From NCBI RefSeq assembly GCF_049942825.1, contig NZ_CP187970.1:5828001-5892000 (forward strand): DNA of 64,000 nt. Reading direction: 5' to 3'. Made by a program: the position numbers and the translations under genes. Under the pieces are notes generated by a model, which was not told where the DNA came from, made no database searches, and saw only the letters and a list, made by a program, of their open reading frames with translations. The stretch comes from Paenibacillus_G sp049942825. GTDB taxonomy: Bacteria; Bacillota; Bacilli; Paenibacillales; NBRC-103111. Of the stretch, positions 14,483 to 23,726 are shown one piece after another. Positions within the stretch are counted from its first letter, which is position 1; the number at the start of each line of letters is the position of its first letter.

Positions 14483-15466
14483 CTACCTCATTTTCAACAC
14501 TTCCAGCAGCCGGTTCATATCATCCGGCAGCGGCGCTTCGAAGAGCAGCTCTTCTCCTGTCCGCGGATGCTTGAAGCCAAGGACCGCCGCATGCAGCGCC
14601 TGTCCCTCCATCGGGATCCCCTTGCTCTTCGACGGCCCGTACTGCGGATCCCCTACCAGCGGGTGGCCGATGAACTTCATGTGCACACGGATCTGATGCG
14701 TCCGCCCGGTTTCGAGCTTGAGCTCCAGCAGCGTGTAGTCGCCGAACCGCTCCAGCACGATGAAATGAGTGACGGCATGCTTGCTGTTCTTCTCCGTGAC
14801 CGTATAGAGCTTGCGGTCCTTGGGATCACGGCCGATCGGCGCATCGACCGTTCCGTTCTCATGCGGGACGTTTCCATGTACGAGGGCGATGTACTTGCGC
14901 GTCGCACTGTGCTCCTTGAGCTGCTCCGTGAGTCCGGCATGGGCCAGATCGTTCTTGGCGGCCATGAGCAGGCCGGACGTGTCCTTGTCGATCCGGTGGA
15001 CAATGCCCGGGCGCATGATGCCGTTGATGCCCGACAAATCCTTGCAGTGATAGAGAAGCGCGTTGACGAGCGTGCCGCTGTAGTGCCCCGGCGCCGGATG
15101 GACGACCATCCCGCGCGGCTTGTTCACGACGATCACGTCGGAATCCTCATAGACGACGTCCAGCGGAATATTCTCGGCCGTCAGCTCAAGCTCCTGCGGC
15201 TCCGGTACAACGAGCTTCAGCAGATCTCCTTCGGCCAGCTTGTAATTCGGCTTCACCGTACGGCCGCTGATCGTCACGTGACCGTCCTTGATCCACTGCT
15301 GGAGCTGGGTACGGGAGACGTCAAGTCCGTCCTCGAGCATTTCGGCGAGGAACTTGTCGATCCGCTCACCTGCCTCCTCCGGCCCAACGTTCCACTCGAG
15401 CGCACCTTCGCCTTCCTCAGCCCACTGCCCGCTTATCTGAAGTTCATCTTCGTTTTGTTCTCTCAT
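14483..15466 (-). CDS. rluD: 23S rRNA pseudouridine synthase, RluD family
   Basis: Converts uridines of large-subunit rRNA to pseudouridine. The 327-residue product has an N-terminal S4 RNA-binding domain (ERIDKFLAEMLEDGLDVSRTQLQQWI), then the catalytic domain with the active-site Asp in GIVHRIDKDTSGLLM and the ETGRTHQIRVH motif. ATG 15466 overlaps the lspA stop by four bases (ATGA), so it is translated by coupling. B. subtilis has the same lspA-rluD (ylyB) pair. Confidence 0.92.
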   Translation of the reverse strand: MREQNEDELQISGQWAEEGEGALEWNVGPEEAGERIDKFLAEMLEDGLDVSRTQLQQWIKDGHVTISGRTVKPNYKLAEGDLLKLVVPEPQELELTAENIPLDVVYEDSDVIVVNKPRGMVVHPAPGHYSGTLVNALLYHCKDLSGINGIMRPGIVHRIDKDTSGLLMAAKNDLAHAGLTEQLKEHSATRKYIALVHGNVPHENGTVDAPIGRDPKDRKLYTVTEKNSKHAVTHFIVLERFGDYTLLELKLETGRTHQIRVHMKFIGHPLVGDPQYGPSKSKGIPMEGQALHAAVLGFKHPRTGEELLFEAPLPDDMNRLLEVLKMR

Positions 15467-15999
15467 GGCTGAATGTCCCCGCTTTCCGCTTGTCTTGCGC
15501 TCATCTCTCTGGCTTCCCGTGCCTCCCGGCGCCACGCCAGGATCGAATCGAGGAAGATCAACCCCACCCCGGTCACGATCGCCATATCGGCCACGTTAAA
15601 GATCGGGTACGGATAATCCACCGGGTAGCCGAAGAAGGAGAAGCGGAAGTGGAAATAGAGAAAATCCACGACTTCCCCGAACAGCGCCCGGTCAATAAAA
15701 TTCCCCAGGGCCCCGCCCAGCAGCAGCGAGAGGGCAAAAGGCAGCAGGCGCTTGCCTTCGCGCAGCATCTTGCGCAGGTACCAGACAACGCCGACAACTA
15801 CGCCGACAGTGATCAGCAGGAAGAACCAGCGCTGGTTCTGGAGAATCCCGAAGGCCGCGCCGCGGTTGCGGTGCGAGGTGATCTGGAAGAACTCCCCGAT
15901 GACCGGTACGGTTTCGCCCAGCGTCAGGTTGCTCACGATCATCCACTTCGTTGCCTGATCCACAAGCAGCACAATGAATGCGTAAATGTAGTATTTCAA
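15463..15999 (-). CDS. lspA: Lipoprotein signal peptidase II
   Basis: Cleaves signal peptides of lipid-modified prolipoproteins, including the OppA and DUF4349 lipoproteins in this window. The 178-residue protein has four predicted transmembrane helices; catalytic Asp residues are D103 in GNFIDR and D138 in FNVADMA. A long charged C-terminal tail (REAREAREMSARQ) extends past the family core. It is first in an lspA-rluD pair. Confidence 0.95.
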   Translation of the reverse strand: MKYYIYAFIVLLVDQATKWMIVSNLTLGETVPVIGEFFQITSHRNRGAAFGILQNQRWFFLLITVGVVVGVVWYLRKMLREGKRLLPFALSLLLGGALGNFIDRALFGEVVDFLYFHFRFSFFGYPVDYPYPIFNVADMAIVTGVGLIFLDSILAWRREAREAREMSARQAESGDIQP

Positions 16000-16169
16000 A
16001 ATAACAACTCCTTACCAAGGTGAACTGCCAGGCACTGGTGTGAAACCGATGCTTCCCTGTGAAGAGAAGGCCGCCGCCCTCCCGCCAGGACATAATATCT
16101 GGCATTGTAAAACGGGCCCGGTCTGTGAAAAATAACGGCAGTGCGAGTGTATTGAAGGAGGCGCTGAAG

Positions 16170-16931
16170 GTGACTGAACATCAACCGAACCCCACACTGA
16201 CCCGTGATCAGTTTGAGCAGTTGAAAAGCAAGCTCCAAGAAGAGCAGGCTTGGCTCCAGCAGCATCTGAACGAGAACGAACACTTCGGACTCGGCGATTC
16301 CGTCCGCGTGCAGACCGGCGAGCTCTCGACGAACGACAACCACCCGGCGGACATGGGAACCGAGATGTTCGAGCGGTCCAAGGACATCGCCCTGCTCGAG
16401 AATGCCGAGCGCCATCTCACCGGCGTGAACGAAGCCTTGGAGCGGATGGCTGCCGGAGAATACGGCACCTGCCGGTCCTGCGGTGCGGCGATCGATTTCG
16501 AACGTCTGCAGGCGATACCGACAACCATGTTCTGCGTCGAGCACGTCCCCCATCCGGCTCCGGAGCCGCTCGAGAGACCGGTGGAAGAGCAGTTCTTGAA
16601 TCCGCCTTTCGGCCGTACATCGATGGATGATCAGCCTGACCAGAACGGCTTTGACGGAGAGGATGCCTGGCAGATCCTCGAGAGCTACGGCTCCTCGACC
16701 TCGCCGGCGTATGCCGAGAATCCGAACGAATCGGACAGCTATAACGAAATCGAGATTGAAGCGGATGAGAATGCCGGCTACGTCGAAGCGTTCGAGAGCT
16801 TCGTAGCCACCGACATTTACGGCCAGGCGGTTACGGTTGTCCGCAACGGCACCTACAGGAATTATATGCGCAATGGTGAAGGGTACGGCCTCCTCGAGCC
16901 CGATCCCGAGGATGAGGACAGCTACCAGTAA
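16170..16931 (+). CDS. yteA: YteA-family protein with DksA/TraR zinc finger
   Basis: A 253-residue protein with an N-terminal coiled coil (RDQFEQLKSKLQEEQAWLQQHL), the SNDNHPADMGTEMFERSKD segment typical of this family, and a DksA/TraR finger beginning CRSCGAAIDFERLQAIP; the second pair is incomplete, with only Cys in MFCVEH. The GTG at 16170 is chosen because AAGGAGG lies 8 bases before it. B. subtilis YteA is associated with sporulation; the precise role is not known to me. It is divergent from lspA. Confidence 0.8.
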   Translation: MTEHQPNPTLTRDQFEQLKSKLQEEQAWLQQHLNENEHFGLGDSVRVQTGELSTNDNHPADMGTEMFERSKDIALLENAERHLTGVNEALERMAAGEYGTCRSCGAAIDFERLQAIPTTMFCVEHVPHPAPEPLERPVEEQFLNPPFGRTSMDDQPDQNGFDGEDAWQILESYGSSTSPAYAENPNESDSYNEIEIEADENAGYVEAFESFVATDIYGQAVTVVRNGTYRNYMRNGEGYGLLEPDPEDEDSYQ

Positions 16932-16972
16932 AGGCTGCACATGCCTCTAAGGATGCCTAAGGAACCCGTATA

Positions 16973-17323
16973 TCAGTATCTGCGCATCTGGTACTGCACA
17001 TGCTCGATAAGATCGGCTATGAATCCGCCGATAATCGGCAGATCCAATGCTCCCAGTCCTTTAAGCAAATAGAGGAGCCCCGTGGTAAAGGCCGTGATAC
17101 CAAAGGCGATACCCACACCGCGGGCCACTCCGCTGATCAGATTCAGCCAGAGCAGACGCTTCGGATCATTCATGAGCTGCAGATATTCGGCAATCTGCTT
17201 CTTCTCCATGCCGGCTGCAATCTCGGTGACCTTGTCGTGCACCTGCTCCAGCAGCTCCTGCTGCCTTACCGGCTGCGGGGGCCGCTGCGTGTCGGAATTC
17301 GGTACGATGCGGTTCGACTCCAT
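16973..17323 (-). CDS. DUF5665 small membrane protein
   Basis: A 116-residue protein with a Gln-rich N-terminus, an NDPKRLLWLNLISGVARGVGIAFG segment and two hydrophobic helices (about 65-90 and 92-107). This matches my memory of DUF5665, common in spore-formers and without known function. It lies between ileS and the yteA-like gene and is separated from ileS by a strong terminator. Confidence 0.7.
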   Translation of the reverse strand: MESNRIVPNSDTQRPPQPVRQQELLEQVHDKVTEIAAGMEKKQIAEYLQLMNDPKRLLWLNLISGVARGVGIAFGITAFTTGLLYLLKGLGALDLPIIGGFIADLIEHVQYQMRRY

Positions 17324-17381
17324 GGAAGCATCCCTCCTCCAGGTCCCGGCAGGCCTGAGCTGTGCCGGGGTAAAACAACAG

Positions 17382-17440
17382 AACGAGCTGCTCCCGGGCC
17401 CGCTGCTGTCAGCGGGCCCGCCGGGAAACGGCTCGTTTTT
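17382..17440. terminator. Large terminator hairpin after ileS
   Basis: Nested GC-rich arms (ACGAGC...GCTCGT outside CCGGGCCCGCTG/CAGCGGGCCCG) with T runs on the plus strand and a U-rich tail on the minus strand. It lies between the ileS stop and the DUF5665 gene upstream region. Confidence 0.8.
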
Positions 17441-17466
17441 TTACTTTCCTGCCTGGACTTCCGCGC

Positions 17467-20235
17467 TTATACGCCTGCCGTCTCTTCGATCACACCGGCG
17501 CACCGCTTGCAGAGTGCCGGGTGCTGCTCACTGTGACCCACCTCCGGGGTCACGATCCAGCAGCGTTCGCACTTCTCGCCTTCGGCTGTCGCAACCTGAA
17601 CCGACAGTCCCTTGAACGCATGGGCTCCCTCAGGGGCTGCTTCGCCTGCTTCATGAACGACCACCGCCGAGACGATGAAGAGCAGATCCAGACGCTCGAA
17701 GCCGCCGAGGAATGCGGCAGTGTCTGCGGTTGGATAGAGATGAACCGCGGCGCTGAGCGAATTGCCGATGAGCTTTTCTTTGCGCGCTTCTTCCAGTGCC
17801 TTCAGCACATCGTCGCGGATCGCTCCAAGCTGCTCCCACTTGCGCTCCAGCGCTTCGTCGAAGACGGAAGCGTCCACTTCCGGCATGTAGGCCAGCTGAA
17901 CGCTTGGCAGGTCCGTTCCCGGAATGTACTTCCATACCTCGTCGGAGGTATGCGGGAGGATCGGCGCAATCAGTTTAGTTATAACCGTGAGCGCTTCGTA
18001 TAATACCGTCTGTGCGGCGCGGCGTGCTGGATCCTGCGGAAGGGAGGCATAGAGCCGGTCCTTCAGAATGTCGAGGTAGAAGGCGCTCATCTCGACCGCG
18101 CAGAAATGGTGAACGGCCTGGTACACCACATGGAACTCGTACTTCTCATACGCCGCCACCACACGCTCGATCAGCCGGTTCAGACGGAGCATCGCATAGC
18201 GATCGAGCTCGCTCATCTCCTGCACGGAGACGCGGTCTGCCGCCGGGCTGAAGTCCGACAGGTTCCCGAGCAGGAAGCGCAGCGTGTTGCGGATCTTGCG
18301 GTAGCCCTCCGACGTCTGGTTCAGGATGTTATCGGAGATACGGACATCCGACTGGTAGTCCGTCGAGGATACCCACAGGCGGAGAATATCCGCTCCCAGC
18401 TTGTTGCACACCTGGTTCGGATCGACCGTGTTGCCGAGCGACTTGGACATCTTGCGGCCTTCGCCGTCGAGCGTGAACCCGTGACTCAGGATGCCCTTGT
18501 AAGGGGACTGCCCCTTCACGGCCACACCGGTGATCAGCGAGGAATTGTACCAGCCGCGGTATTGGTCGGAGCCCTCGAGATACAGGTCGGCCGGCCACTG
18601 CAGGTCTTCACGCGCTTCAAGCACAGCCATGTGGCTCGAACCGGAGTCAAACCATACGTCCATGATGTCCGTCTCCTTGCGGAAGTGATCATGTCCGCAC
18701 TTGGTGCACACCGTACCTGCCGGCAGCAGCTCTTTCTCTTCGCGCAGGAACCAGGCGTTGGAGCCTTCTTCCTCGAAGATCTTCGCCACCTGCTCGATCG
18801 TCGCTTCGTTCACGAGCGGCTCGTTGCAGCTGCGGCAGTAGAAGATCGGGATTGGCACACCCCAGGCGCGCTGACGGGAGATGCACCAGTCGCCGCGCTC
18901 TGCGATCATGTTGTGCAGACGGATCTCGCCCCATTCCGGCGTCCAGTTGATCTTCTTGATCTCTTCGAGCATTTCGCTGCGGAACTTGTCGATGGAAGCG
19001 AACCACTGCTCCGTTGCCCGGAAGATGACCGGCTTCTTCGTCCGCCAGTCATGCGGGTACTGGTGCTGGATCGTCGCCTGGTGAAGCAGATGCGCCGATT
19101 CCTGTAGCTTCTCGATGACCACCTTGCTGGCCTTGTCGTAGAACAGGCCTTCGAAGCCCGGCGCTTCGGCCGTCATATGCCCCTGGTCGTCCACCGGGCA
19201 GAGCACTCCGAGGTTGTAGCGCTGGCCGATCACGAAGTCGTCTTCTCCATGGCCCGGCGCCGTGTGTACGCAGCCCGTACCGGCTTCCAGCGTAACGTGC
19301 TCTCCGGTCATGACGAGCGACGTGCGGTCATAGAACGGGTGCTTGCAGAGCACAAGCTCCAGCTCGCTGCCCTTATGTGTCGCGAGAACCTTGACGTCGG
19401 TCCAGCCGATCTCCTTCGCAGCGGCTTCGAGCAGGCCCTGCGCCAGTACGAACTTGCGTCCGCCGGTCTCGACCGTAACATAGTCGAAGTCCGGATGCAG
19501 CGAGATGCCGAGGTTCGCCGGCAGCGTCCAAGGAGTCGTCGTCCAGATGACGATCGCTGCGTCCTCGGGCAGCTTGCCTTTGCCGTCCGCTACGTCGAAG
19601 GCGACATAGATCGAAGAGGACGTCTTGTCCTTGTACTCGATCTCGGCTTCGGCCAGGGCACTCTCCGAGGACGGGGACCAATAGACCGGCTTCAGGCCCT
19701 TATAGATATAGCCCTTGTTGACCATCCCGCCGAAGAGGCGGATCTGCTGGGCCTCATACTTCGGCTGCAGCGTGATATACGGGTTGTTCCAGTCGCCGCG
19801 GATTCCTAGTCGCTTGAACTGGGTTTTCTGCTTCTCCACCCACTCCAGCGCATACGCCTTACAGTAGTCGCGGAATTCGGACACGCTCATCTTCTTGCGG
19901 TCGACCTTGCCGCCGTTGGCGATCGCCTGCTCGATCGGCAGACCGTGCGTATCCCAGCCCGGTACATAAGGCGCGTTATAGCCCTGCATCGTCTTGAAGC
20001 GGACGATGATGTCCTTCAGGATTTTGTTCAGCGCATGGCCGATATGAATGTCCCCGTTCGCGTACGGAGGCCCGTCGTGCAGAATGAACTTCGGTTTGCC
20101 CTTGCGGCTCTCCTGGACCTGACGGTAGATGTCCGTCTCTTCCCAGTGCTGCTGCATCTTCGGTTCCGCCTGCGGCAGGTTCCCTCTCATCGGGAAGTCC
20201 GTCTGCAGCAGATTCAGTGTTTTGCCATAATCCAT
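17467..20235 (-). CDS. ileS: Isoleucyl-tRNA synthetase
   Basis: Charges tRNA-Ile. The 922-residue product has HIGH at about residue 64 (GDIHIGHALNK), the KMSKS signature (GRKMSKSLGN), an editing domain between them (TTTPWTLPANLG), and a C-terminal zinc site with CERC and CKRC, the bacterial type 1 form. It follows divIVA in the chromosome but has its own promoter and T-box leader, so it responds to isoleucine starvation rather than to the cell division operon. Confidence 0.98.
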   Translation of the reverse strand: MDYGKTLNLLQTDFPMRGNLPQAEPKMQQHWEETDIYRQVQESRKGKPKFILHDGPPYANGDIHIGHALNKILKDIIVRFKTMQGYNAPYVPGWDTHGLPIEQAIANGGKVDRKKMSVSEFRDYCKAYALEWVEKQKTQFKRLGIRGDWNNPYITLQPKYEAQQIRLFGGMVNKGYIYKGLKPVYWSPSSESALAEAEIEYKDKTSSSIYVAFDVADGKGKLPEDAAIVIWTTTPWTLPANLGISLHPDFDYVTVETGGRKFVLAQGLLEAAAKEIGWTDVKVLATHKGSELELVLCKHPFYDRTSLVMTGEHVTLEAGTGCVHTAPGHGEDDFVIGQRYNLGVLCPVDDQGHMTAEAPGFEGLFYDKASKVVIEKLQESAHLLHQATIQHQYPHDWRTKKPVIFRATEQWFASIDKFRSEMLEEIKKINWTPEWGEIRLHNMIAERGDWCISRQRAWGVPIPIFYCRSCNEPLVNEATIEQVAKIFEEEGSNAWFLREEKELLPAGTVCTKCGHDHFRKETDIMDVWFDSGSSHMAVLEAREDLQWPADLYLEGSDQYRGWYNSSLITGVAVKGQSPYKGILSHGFTLDGEGRKMSKSLGNTVDPNQVCNKLGADILRLWVSSTDYQSDVRISDNILNQTSEGYRKIRNTLRFLLGNLSDFSPAADRVSVQEMSELDRYAMLRLNRLIERVVAAYEKYEFHVVYQAVHHFCAVEMSAFYLDILKDRLYASLPQDPARRAAQTVLYEALTVITKLIAPILPHTSDEVWKYIPGTDLPSVQLAYMPEVDASVFDEALERKWEQLGAIRDDVLKALEEARKEKLIGNSLSAAVHLYPTADTAAFLGGFERLDLLFIVSAVVVHEAGEAAPEGAHAFKGLSVQVATAEGEKCERCWIVTPEVGHSEQHPALCKRCAGVIEETAGV

Positions 20236-20289
20236 CTTGCTTCCACTCCTTCAACTTGTCCGTATCGGCTTCCCCCGCTGCCCATTGGC

Positions 20290-20587
20290 AGCAAAAAAAG
20301 ACTCCGTCATCCCATAGGGACGAGAAGTCTCGCGGTACCACCCTGATTAAGAACTCCCCAAATCGCCTAGCTGCACATCTGTATGCGCAGAGCGAAACAG
20401 GAGTGTCTTCACTCCTTGATCGATAACGGGATCGGCCGATACTCTTTACTGGTTGCTTTCAAGAGATGCTCCCGGGGGATCTTCATCCGGCGCCGAAGAC
20501 CGGGCTCCCACCATTCCCCGGTTCGCTGGCTTCGGTCAGAACACGGACTACTCGTCCCGGTCATCGCTTTCGCTCATGTTAACTTTA
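20290..20587 (-). promoter_or_regulatory. Isoleucine T-box leader with terminator/antiterminator
   Basis: The conserved T-box AGGGTGGTACCGCGAGA is at 20328-20344. Downstream, the arms at about 20300-20329 form a terminator followed by seven T (20293-20299). Upstream lies the Stem I region beginning near GAGCGAAAGCGATGACC and a GGGAGCC block. An ATC triplet at 20478-20480 is a candidate specifier codon, consistent with Ile. Uncharged tRNA-Ile should favour the antiterminator and turn on ileS. Confidence 0.93.
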
Positions 20588-20592
20588 TATGG

Positions 20593-20621
20593 AGTATAGC
20601 CGATAGCAGGTCTGACGTCAA
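20593..20621 (-). promoter_or_regulatory. Sigma-A promoter of ileS
   Basis: TTGACG (20616-20621), 17-base spacer, TATACT (20593-20598), placed just before the T-box leader; expected start near 20587. Confidence 0.8.
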
Positions 20622-20697
20622 CTTTTGGGTACGTCCCCGGCCGTATCGACCATCCTTCATGTGCCTTCCCTCTATATGGGGCCGGCCGCCTGTTTCG

Positions 20698-21177
20698 TTA
20701 CGGCTGCTCGACTTCCGTCCGCTCCAGCGAGCTCCAGTCTTCCTTGCTCAGCAGCTCCAGCTGCGCCTCGATCAGCGTGCGGAACCGGGTGCGGTAGATG
20801 GAAGCCTGCTTCTTCAGCTCTTCGATCTCCATGGAGATCTTGCGCGACTTCGACAGCGACTCATTGATGATGCGGTCCGCATTCTTCTCCGCTTCCTTGA
20901 TGATGAGCTGCGCTTCTTTCTTCGAATTGTGCTTAACTTCGTCCGCCGCTTCCTGCGCCACGATAATCGTCTTGCTCAGTGTTTCTTCTATATTGGCAAA
21001 ATGGTCGAGTCGTTCCTGAATGGTCAGCAGCTGGTTCTGCAGCTCTTTATTTTCACGGATCAGGGCCTCGTAATCCTTGATCACCTGGTCGAGAAATTCG
21101 TTGACTTCGTCTTCATCGTACCCGCGAAAGGACCGGCTGAATTCCTTGTTATGTATATCGAGCGGTGTTAAAGCCAT
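20698..21177 (-). CDS. divIVA: Septum site / polarity protein DivIVA
   Basis: Binds curved membrane at division sites and poles and recruits partners in division and sporulation. The 159-residue product has the conserved N-terminus LTPLDIHNKEFSRSFRGYDEDEVNEFLDQVIKDYE and then a long coiled coil. ATG 21177 was chosen for the AGGAGG upstream. A terminator overlaps the end of ylmH, so divIVA probably has a promoter of its own in 21178-21400; I saw no convincing one. Confidence 0.95.
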   Translation of the reverse strand: MALTPLDIHNKEFSRSFRGYDEDEVNEFLDQVIKDYEALIRENKELQNQLLTIQERLDHFANIEETLSKTIIVAQEAADEVKHNSKKEAQLIIKEAEKNADRIINESLSKSRKISMEIEELKKQASIYRTRFRTLIEAQLELLSKEDWSSLERTEVEQP

Positions 21178-21384
21178 CGGTGCACCTCCTGCAAATTTAG
21201 CGAAACCAACTTTGTTACTTGGGTATATTCGACACCATCCCGATTTTTCCTGCACTTCTGCCCAAAATTTCCCCTATCCTGCGAAAAAACGATGGTTTCA
21301 GACGGAATCCGCCTCTTTTCTTCGGCTGGCCGCAATAGCTCTCACCGAAGCCCTCGCCGCCTGCACCGTCCCCGTCCCTGAACA

Positions 21385-21419
21385 GCAAAAAAATCGGCAG
21401 TCACGTGTACTTGCCGATT
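21385..21419 (-). terminator. Terminator overlapping the ylmH stop
   Basis: Arms AATCGGCAAGT and ACTGCCGATT followed by seven T. The upstream arm encodes the last residues of YlmH (IGKY). Confidence 0.8.
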
Positions 21420-22183
21420 CTGATACGGGTTCTCCCCTTTTTGGTGACACCTTCGACTTCCAGCACCTTGAACCGGCCCGCCCCCTGGAGCGACACGACA
21501 TCCCCTTCGCGCAGCGGCTTGCTTGGGTCCTCTTCCTGCTTCCAGTTGACCTTGCAGCGCCCGGCCTTGATCGGCACGAGCACCTTCGCCCGGCTAAGAC
21601 GGTATACGTCGCTGACGATCCCGTCCAGACGCAGGGACGCTAGGGACAGCTGGAGCTCCTCGAACTTCACCTCGGTGAACTGCAGCCGGTCCAGCGGCAG
21701 CACCTCGGTCATGACATGCACCCGGTGCACCTGGTTCAGGTTGAGCCGGAAGTAATCGGCAATCTCGGACGCCACGAGGATGTGGCAGCCGTCCGGCCGT
21801 ACATGGATGTCCCCCACCTTCTCCCGCTTGATGCCGAGGCCGAGAATCGCGCCCATGTAATCGCCATGGTCGAGATCTTCCAGCTTGTCGTCCGGGGAAG
21901 TGATGGACAGCAGCGTGATGCCGGGATCCTCCGATTCGAGCACCCGGTAGTCCGGTGCAACCCAGGCCCGCCTGCGTTCGGCGGACGGATGCCCCCCGTT
22001 CAGCAGGAGCTGCACATCCATGCTGCGGTTGACCAGGGTGGTGAGAATAAAGGCCTGCCGCGGGTCCAGGAAATCGGTCAGCTTCGCTTCGTGCTGCTCC
22101 GCCCGGGCCACCCATTCGGCCGCCTTATCGACGAACCGGTGCTCGTCGGGATGAAAATGCGAGTAGATCTGATCGGTTGACAT
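21401..22183 (-). CDS. ylmH: YlmH-like S4-domain RNA-binding protein
   Basis: A 260-residue protein with an S4 RNA-binding domain at about residues 180-250 (LSLASLRLDGIVSDVYRLSRAKVLVPIKAGRCKVNWK). The N-terminal two thirds match the YlmH layout (FLDPRQAFILTTLVN, GDYMGAILGLGIKREKVGDI). Family members are linked to ribosome function and division genes. Position between ylmG and divIVA is conserved in Firmicutes. Confidence 0.92.
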   Translation of the reverse strand: MSTDQIYSHFHPDEHRFVDKAAEWVARAEQHEAKLTDFLDPRQAFILTTLVNRSMDVQLLLNGGHPSAERRRAWVAPDYRVLESEDPGITLLSITSPDDKLEDLDHGDYMGAILGLGIKREKVGDIHVRPDGCHILVASEIADYFRLNLNQVHRVHVMTEVLPLDRLQFTEVKFEELQLSLASLRLDGIVSDVYRLSRAKVLVPIKAGRCKVNWKQEEDPSKPLREGDVVSLQGAGRFKVLEVEGVTKKGRTRIRIGKYT

Positions 22184-22213
22184 TGGCAGGCTCCGTCCGT
22201 TAGAATCCGTCCG

Positions 22214-22492
22214 TTAGAAGAAGAAATCCACGATCGCGATGATTCCTTGGCCCACGAACTGCAGGGCGATCAGGGCGACGATCGGCGAGATGTCGATCAT
22301 GCCGCCGAGCGGCGGAATAATACGGCGGAAGATGCCGAGATACGGCTCGCACAGCTTGCCGAGGAATTCGCCGATAAAGCTCTCCCGGGCGTTCGGCAGC
22401 CAGGATAAGAGGACGTACGCGATGATGAGGTATTGATAAATTTGAATCAGGGTAGCTACATAGCCGACGATGTTGAAATTCAAGGAGTTCAC
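22214..22492 (-). CDS. ylmG: YggT-family membrane protein YlmG
   Basis: A 92-residue protein with two transmembrane helices (about 8-30 and 66-90) around the conserved FLGKLCEPYLGIFRRIIPPLGGMIDISPIVA loop, diagnostic of the YggT family. Function is not settled in bacteria. It follows sepF, the usual order. Confidence 0.93.
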   Translation of the reverse strand: MNSLNFNIVGYVATLIQIYQYLIIAYVLLSWLPNARESFIGEFLGKLCEPYLGIFRRIIPPLGGMIDISPIVALIALQFVGQGIIAIVDFFF

Positions 22493-22508
22493 CTCTCTAA
22501 TATATGCG

Positions 22509-22934
22509 TTATCCTTCGTGATTCAAGATCTCCGAGATCGAACCGTGAATCTCCACCGTATCGGGCGTGCACAAGAAAATGTTCGGCCCGATCTTCGAGA
22601 TCGACCCGTTCAGCGCGTAAACGGTTCCGCTGATGAAATCGACGATCCGTGTGGCCTGATCCGAACGGATCCGCTGCAGGTTCACCACGACGGGACGGCG
22701 GGAGCGCAGATGGTCGGCAATCTCCTGCGTCTCTTCGTAAGACCGCGGCTCGTGAAGAATCACGCGGACATTCTTCTGGGAATGGATCGAAACGATATTC
22801 CCCTTATTGCTTTTACGCGGCTCCTGCACCGGCGTTTCAATTTCTTCCTGGGGCTCCACAATACGTTCGCGCTCCACGATCTCCTCTTCATCCTGCAGGC
22901 CCAGGAAGTTCATGAATTTGTTCATCACACCCAT
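22509..22934 (-). CDS. sepF: Cell division protein SepF
   Basis: Crosslinks FtsZ filaments and anchors them to membrane. The 141-residue protein has the N-terminal amphipathic helix (MGVMNKFMNFLGL), a variable acidic linker, and the C-terminal globular domain (EETQEIADHLRSRRPVVVNLQRI, FISGTVYALNGSISKIGPNIFLCTP). It sits in the standard ylmE-sepF-ylmG order. Confidence 0.97.
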   Translation of the reverse strand: MGVMNKFMNFLGLQDEEEIVERERIVEPQEEIETPVQEPRKSNKGNIVSIHSQKNVRVILHEPRSYEETQEIADHLRSRRPVVVNLQRIRSDQATRIVDFISGTVYALNGSISKIGPNIFLCTPDTVEIHGSISEILNHEG

Positions 22935-22969
22935 ATCCTTTCCTCCTTCGCTTGGCGGCTCTCCAGCGC

Positions 22970-23662
22970 TTATTCCTTACCCACCAGAACGGTTCCGAGA
23001 CGCACCCATGTGGCGCCTTCTTCAATGGCAACCTCAAAATCGTTCGACATGCCCATGGAGAGGCCGCGCACTTCGTAATCCAGCAGCCCCGATGCGTTAA
23101 GACGGTCCCGCTGCTCCCGCAGCCCGCGGAATACGGGACGGGTCTCTTCCGGCTCCGCTTCATAGGGAGCCATCGTCATCAGTCCCTCGATCCGGATATG
23201 AGGGCAGCTGCCGCGCAGCTCGCTTACAAAATCCATGAGCGCTTCCGGCTCCATGCCGTACTTGGATTCTTCGCCGGAGATGTTCAGCTGGAGGAAGCAG
23301 GGCACGGTGATGCCGAGCCCGGCCGCTTTCTTCTCGATCTCCTTCGCAAGCGACAGCCTGTCCAGCGAATGAATGTAGTGAAACCGGCCGACGACTTCCT
23401 TCACCTTGTTCGTCTGGAGATGGCCGATGAAATGCCAGGTGGCCCGGCTTCCGTAGGCCTCCCACTTCGCCGCCGCATCCTGCCAGCGATTCTCCCCGAT
23501 CTGGGTGAGGCCCTGGTCCAGAGCGGCGCCGGTCGTCTCCATCGATACATATTTGGTTACCGCAATGACCCCGACCTCTTCGGGACGGCGTCCCGCCCGC
23601 GCGCAGGCGGCTGCAATCCGGTCATTGACGTGCTGTATGCGTTCCTGCAAATTCGTAGTCAC
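22970..23662 (-). CDS. ylmE: PLP homeostasis protein, YggS/YlmE family
   Basis: A 230-residue single-domain PLP-binding TIM-barrel protein that influences vitamin B6 and amino-acid balance. The PLP lysine is in IAVTKYV near the N-terminus; IGENRWQDA, HFIGHLQTNKV and LSMGMSNDFEVAIEEGATWVRLGT are classic family motifs. It lies between pgeF and sepF. Confidence 0.95.
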   Translation of the reverse strand: MTTNLQERIQHVNDRIAAACARAGRRPEEVGVIAVTKYVSMETTGAALDQGLTQIGENRWQDAAAKWEAYGSRATWHFIGHLQTNKVKEVVGRFHYIHSLDRLSLAKEIEKKAAGLGITVPCFLQLNISGEESKYGMEPEALMDFVSELRGSCPHIRIEGLMTMAPYEAEPEETRPVFRGLREQRDRLNASGLLDYEVRGLSMGMSNDFEVAIEEGATWVRLGTVLVGKE

Positions 23663-23726
23663 TTGTGCTGCGTCCTCCCGCTGCCGACAATCTCGGTACC
23701 GCTTCGGAAGCGGGAGGCTTCAAGGC

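Noticed and set aside
20383..21171. 262-codon rightward frame over the T-box and divIVA
   Set aside because: Runs antisense through the ileS leader and divIVA; no support.
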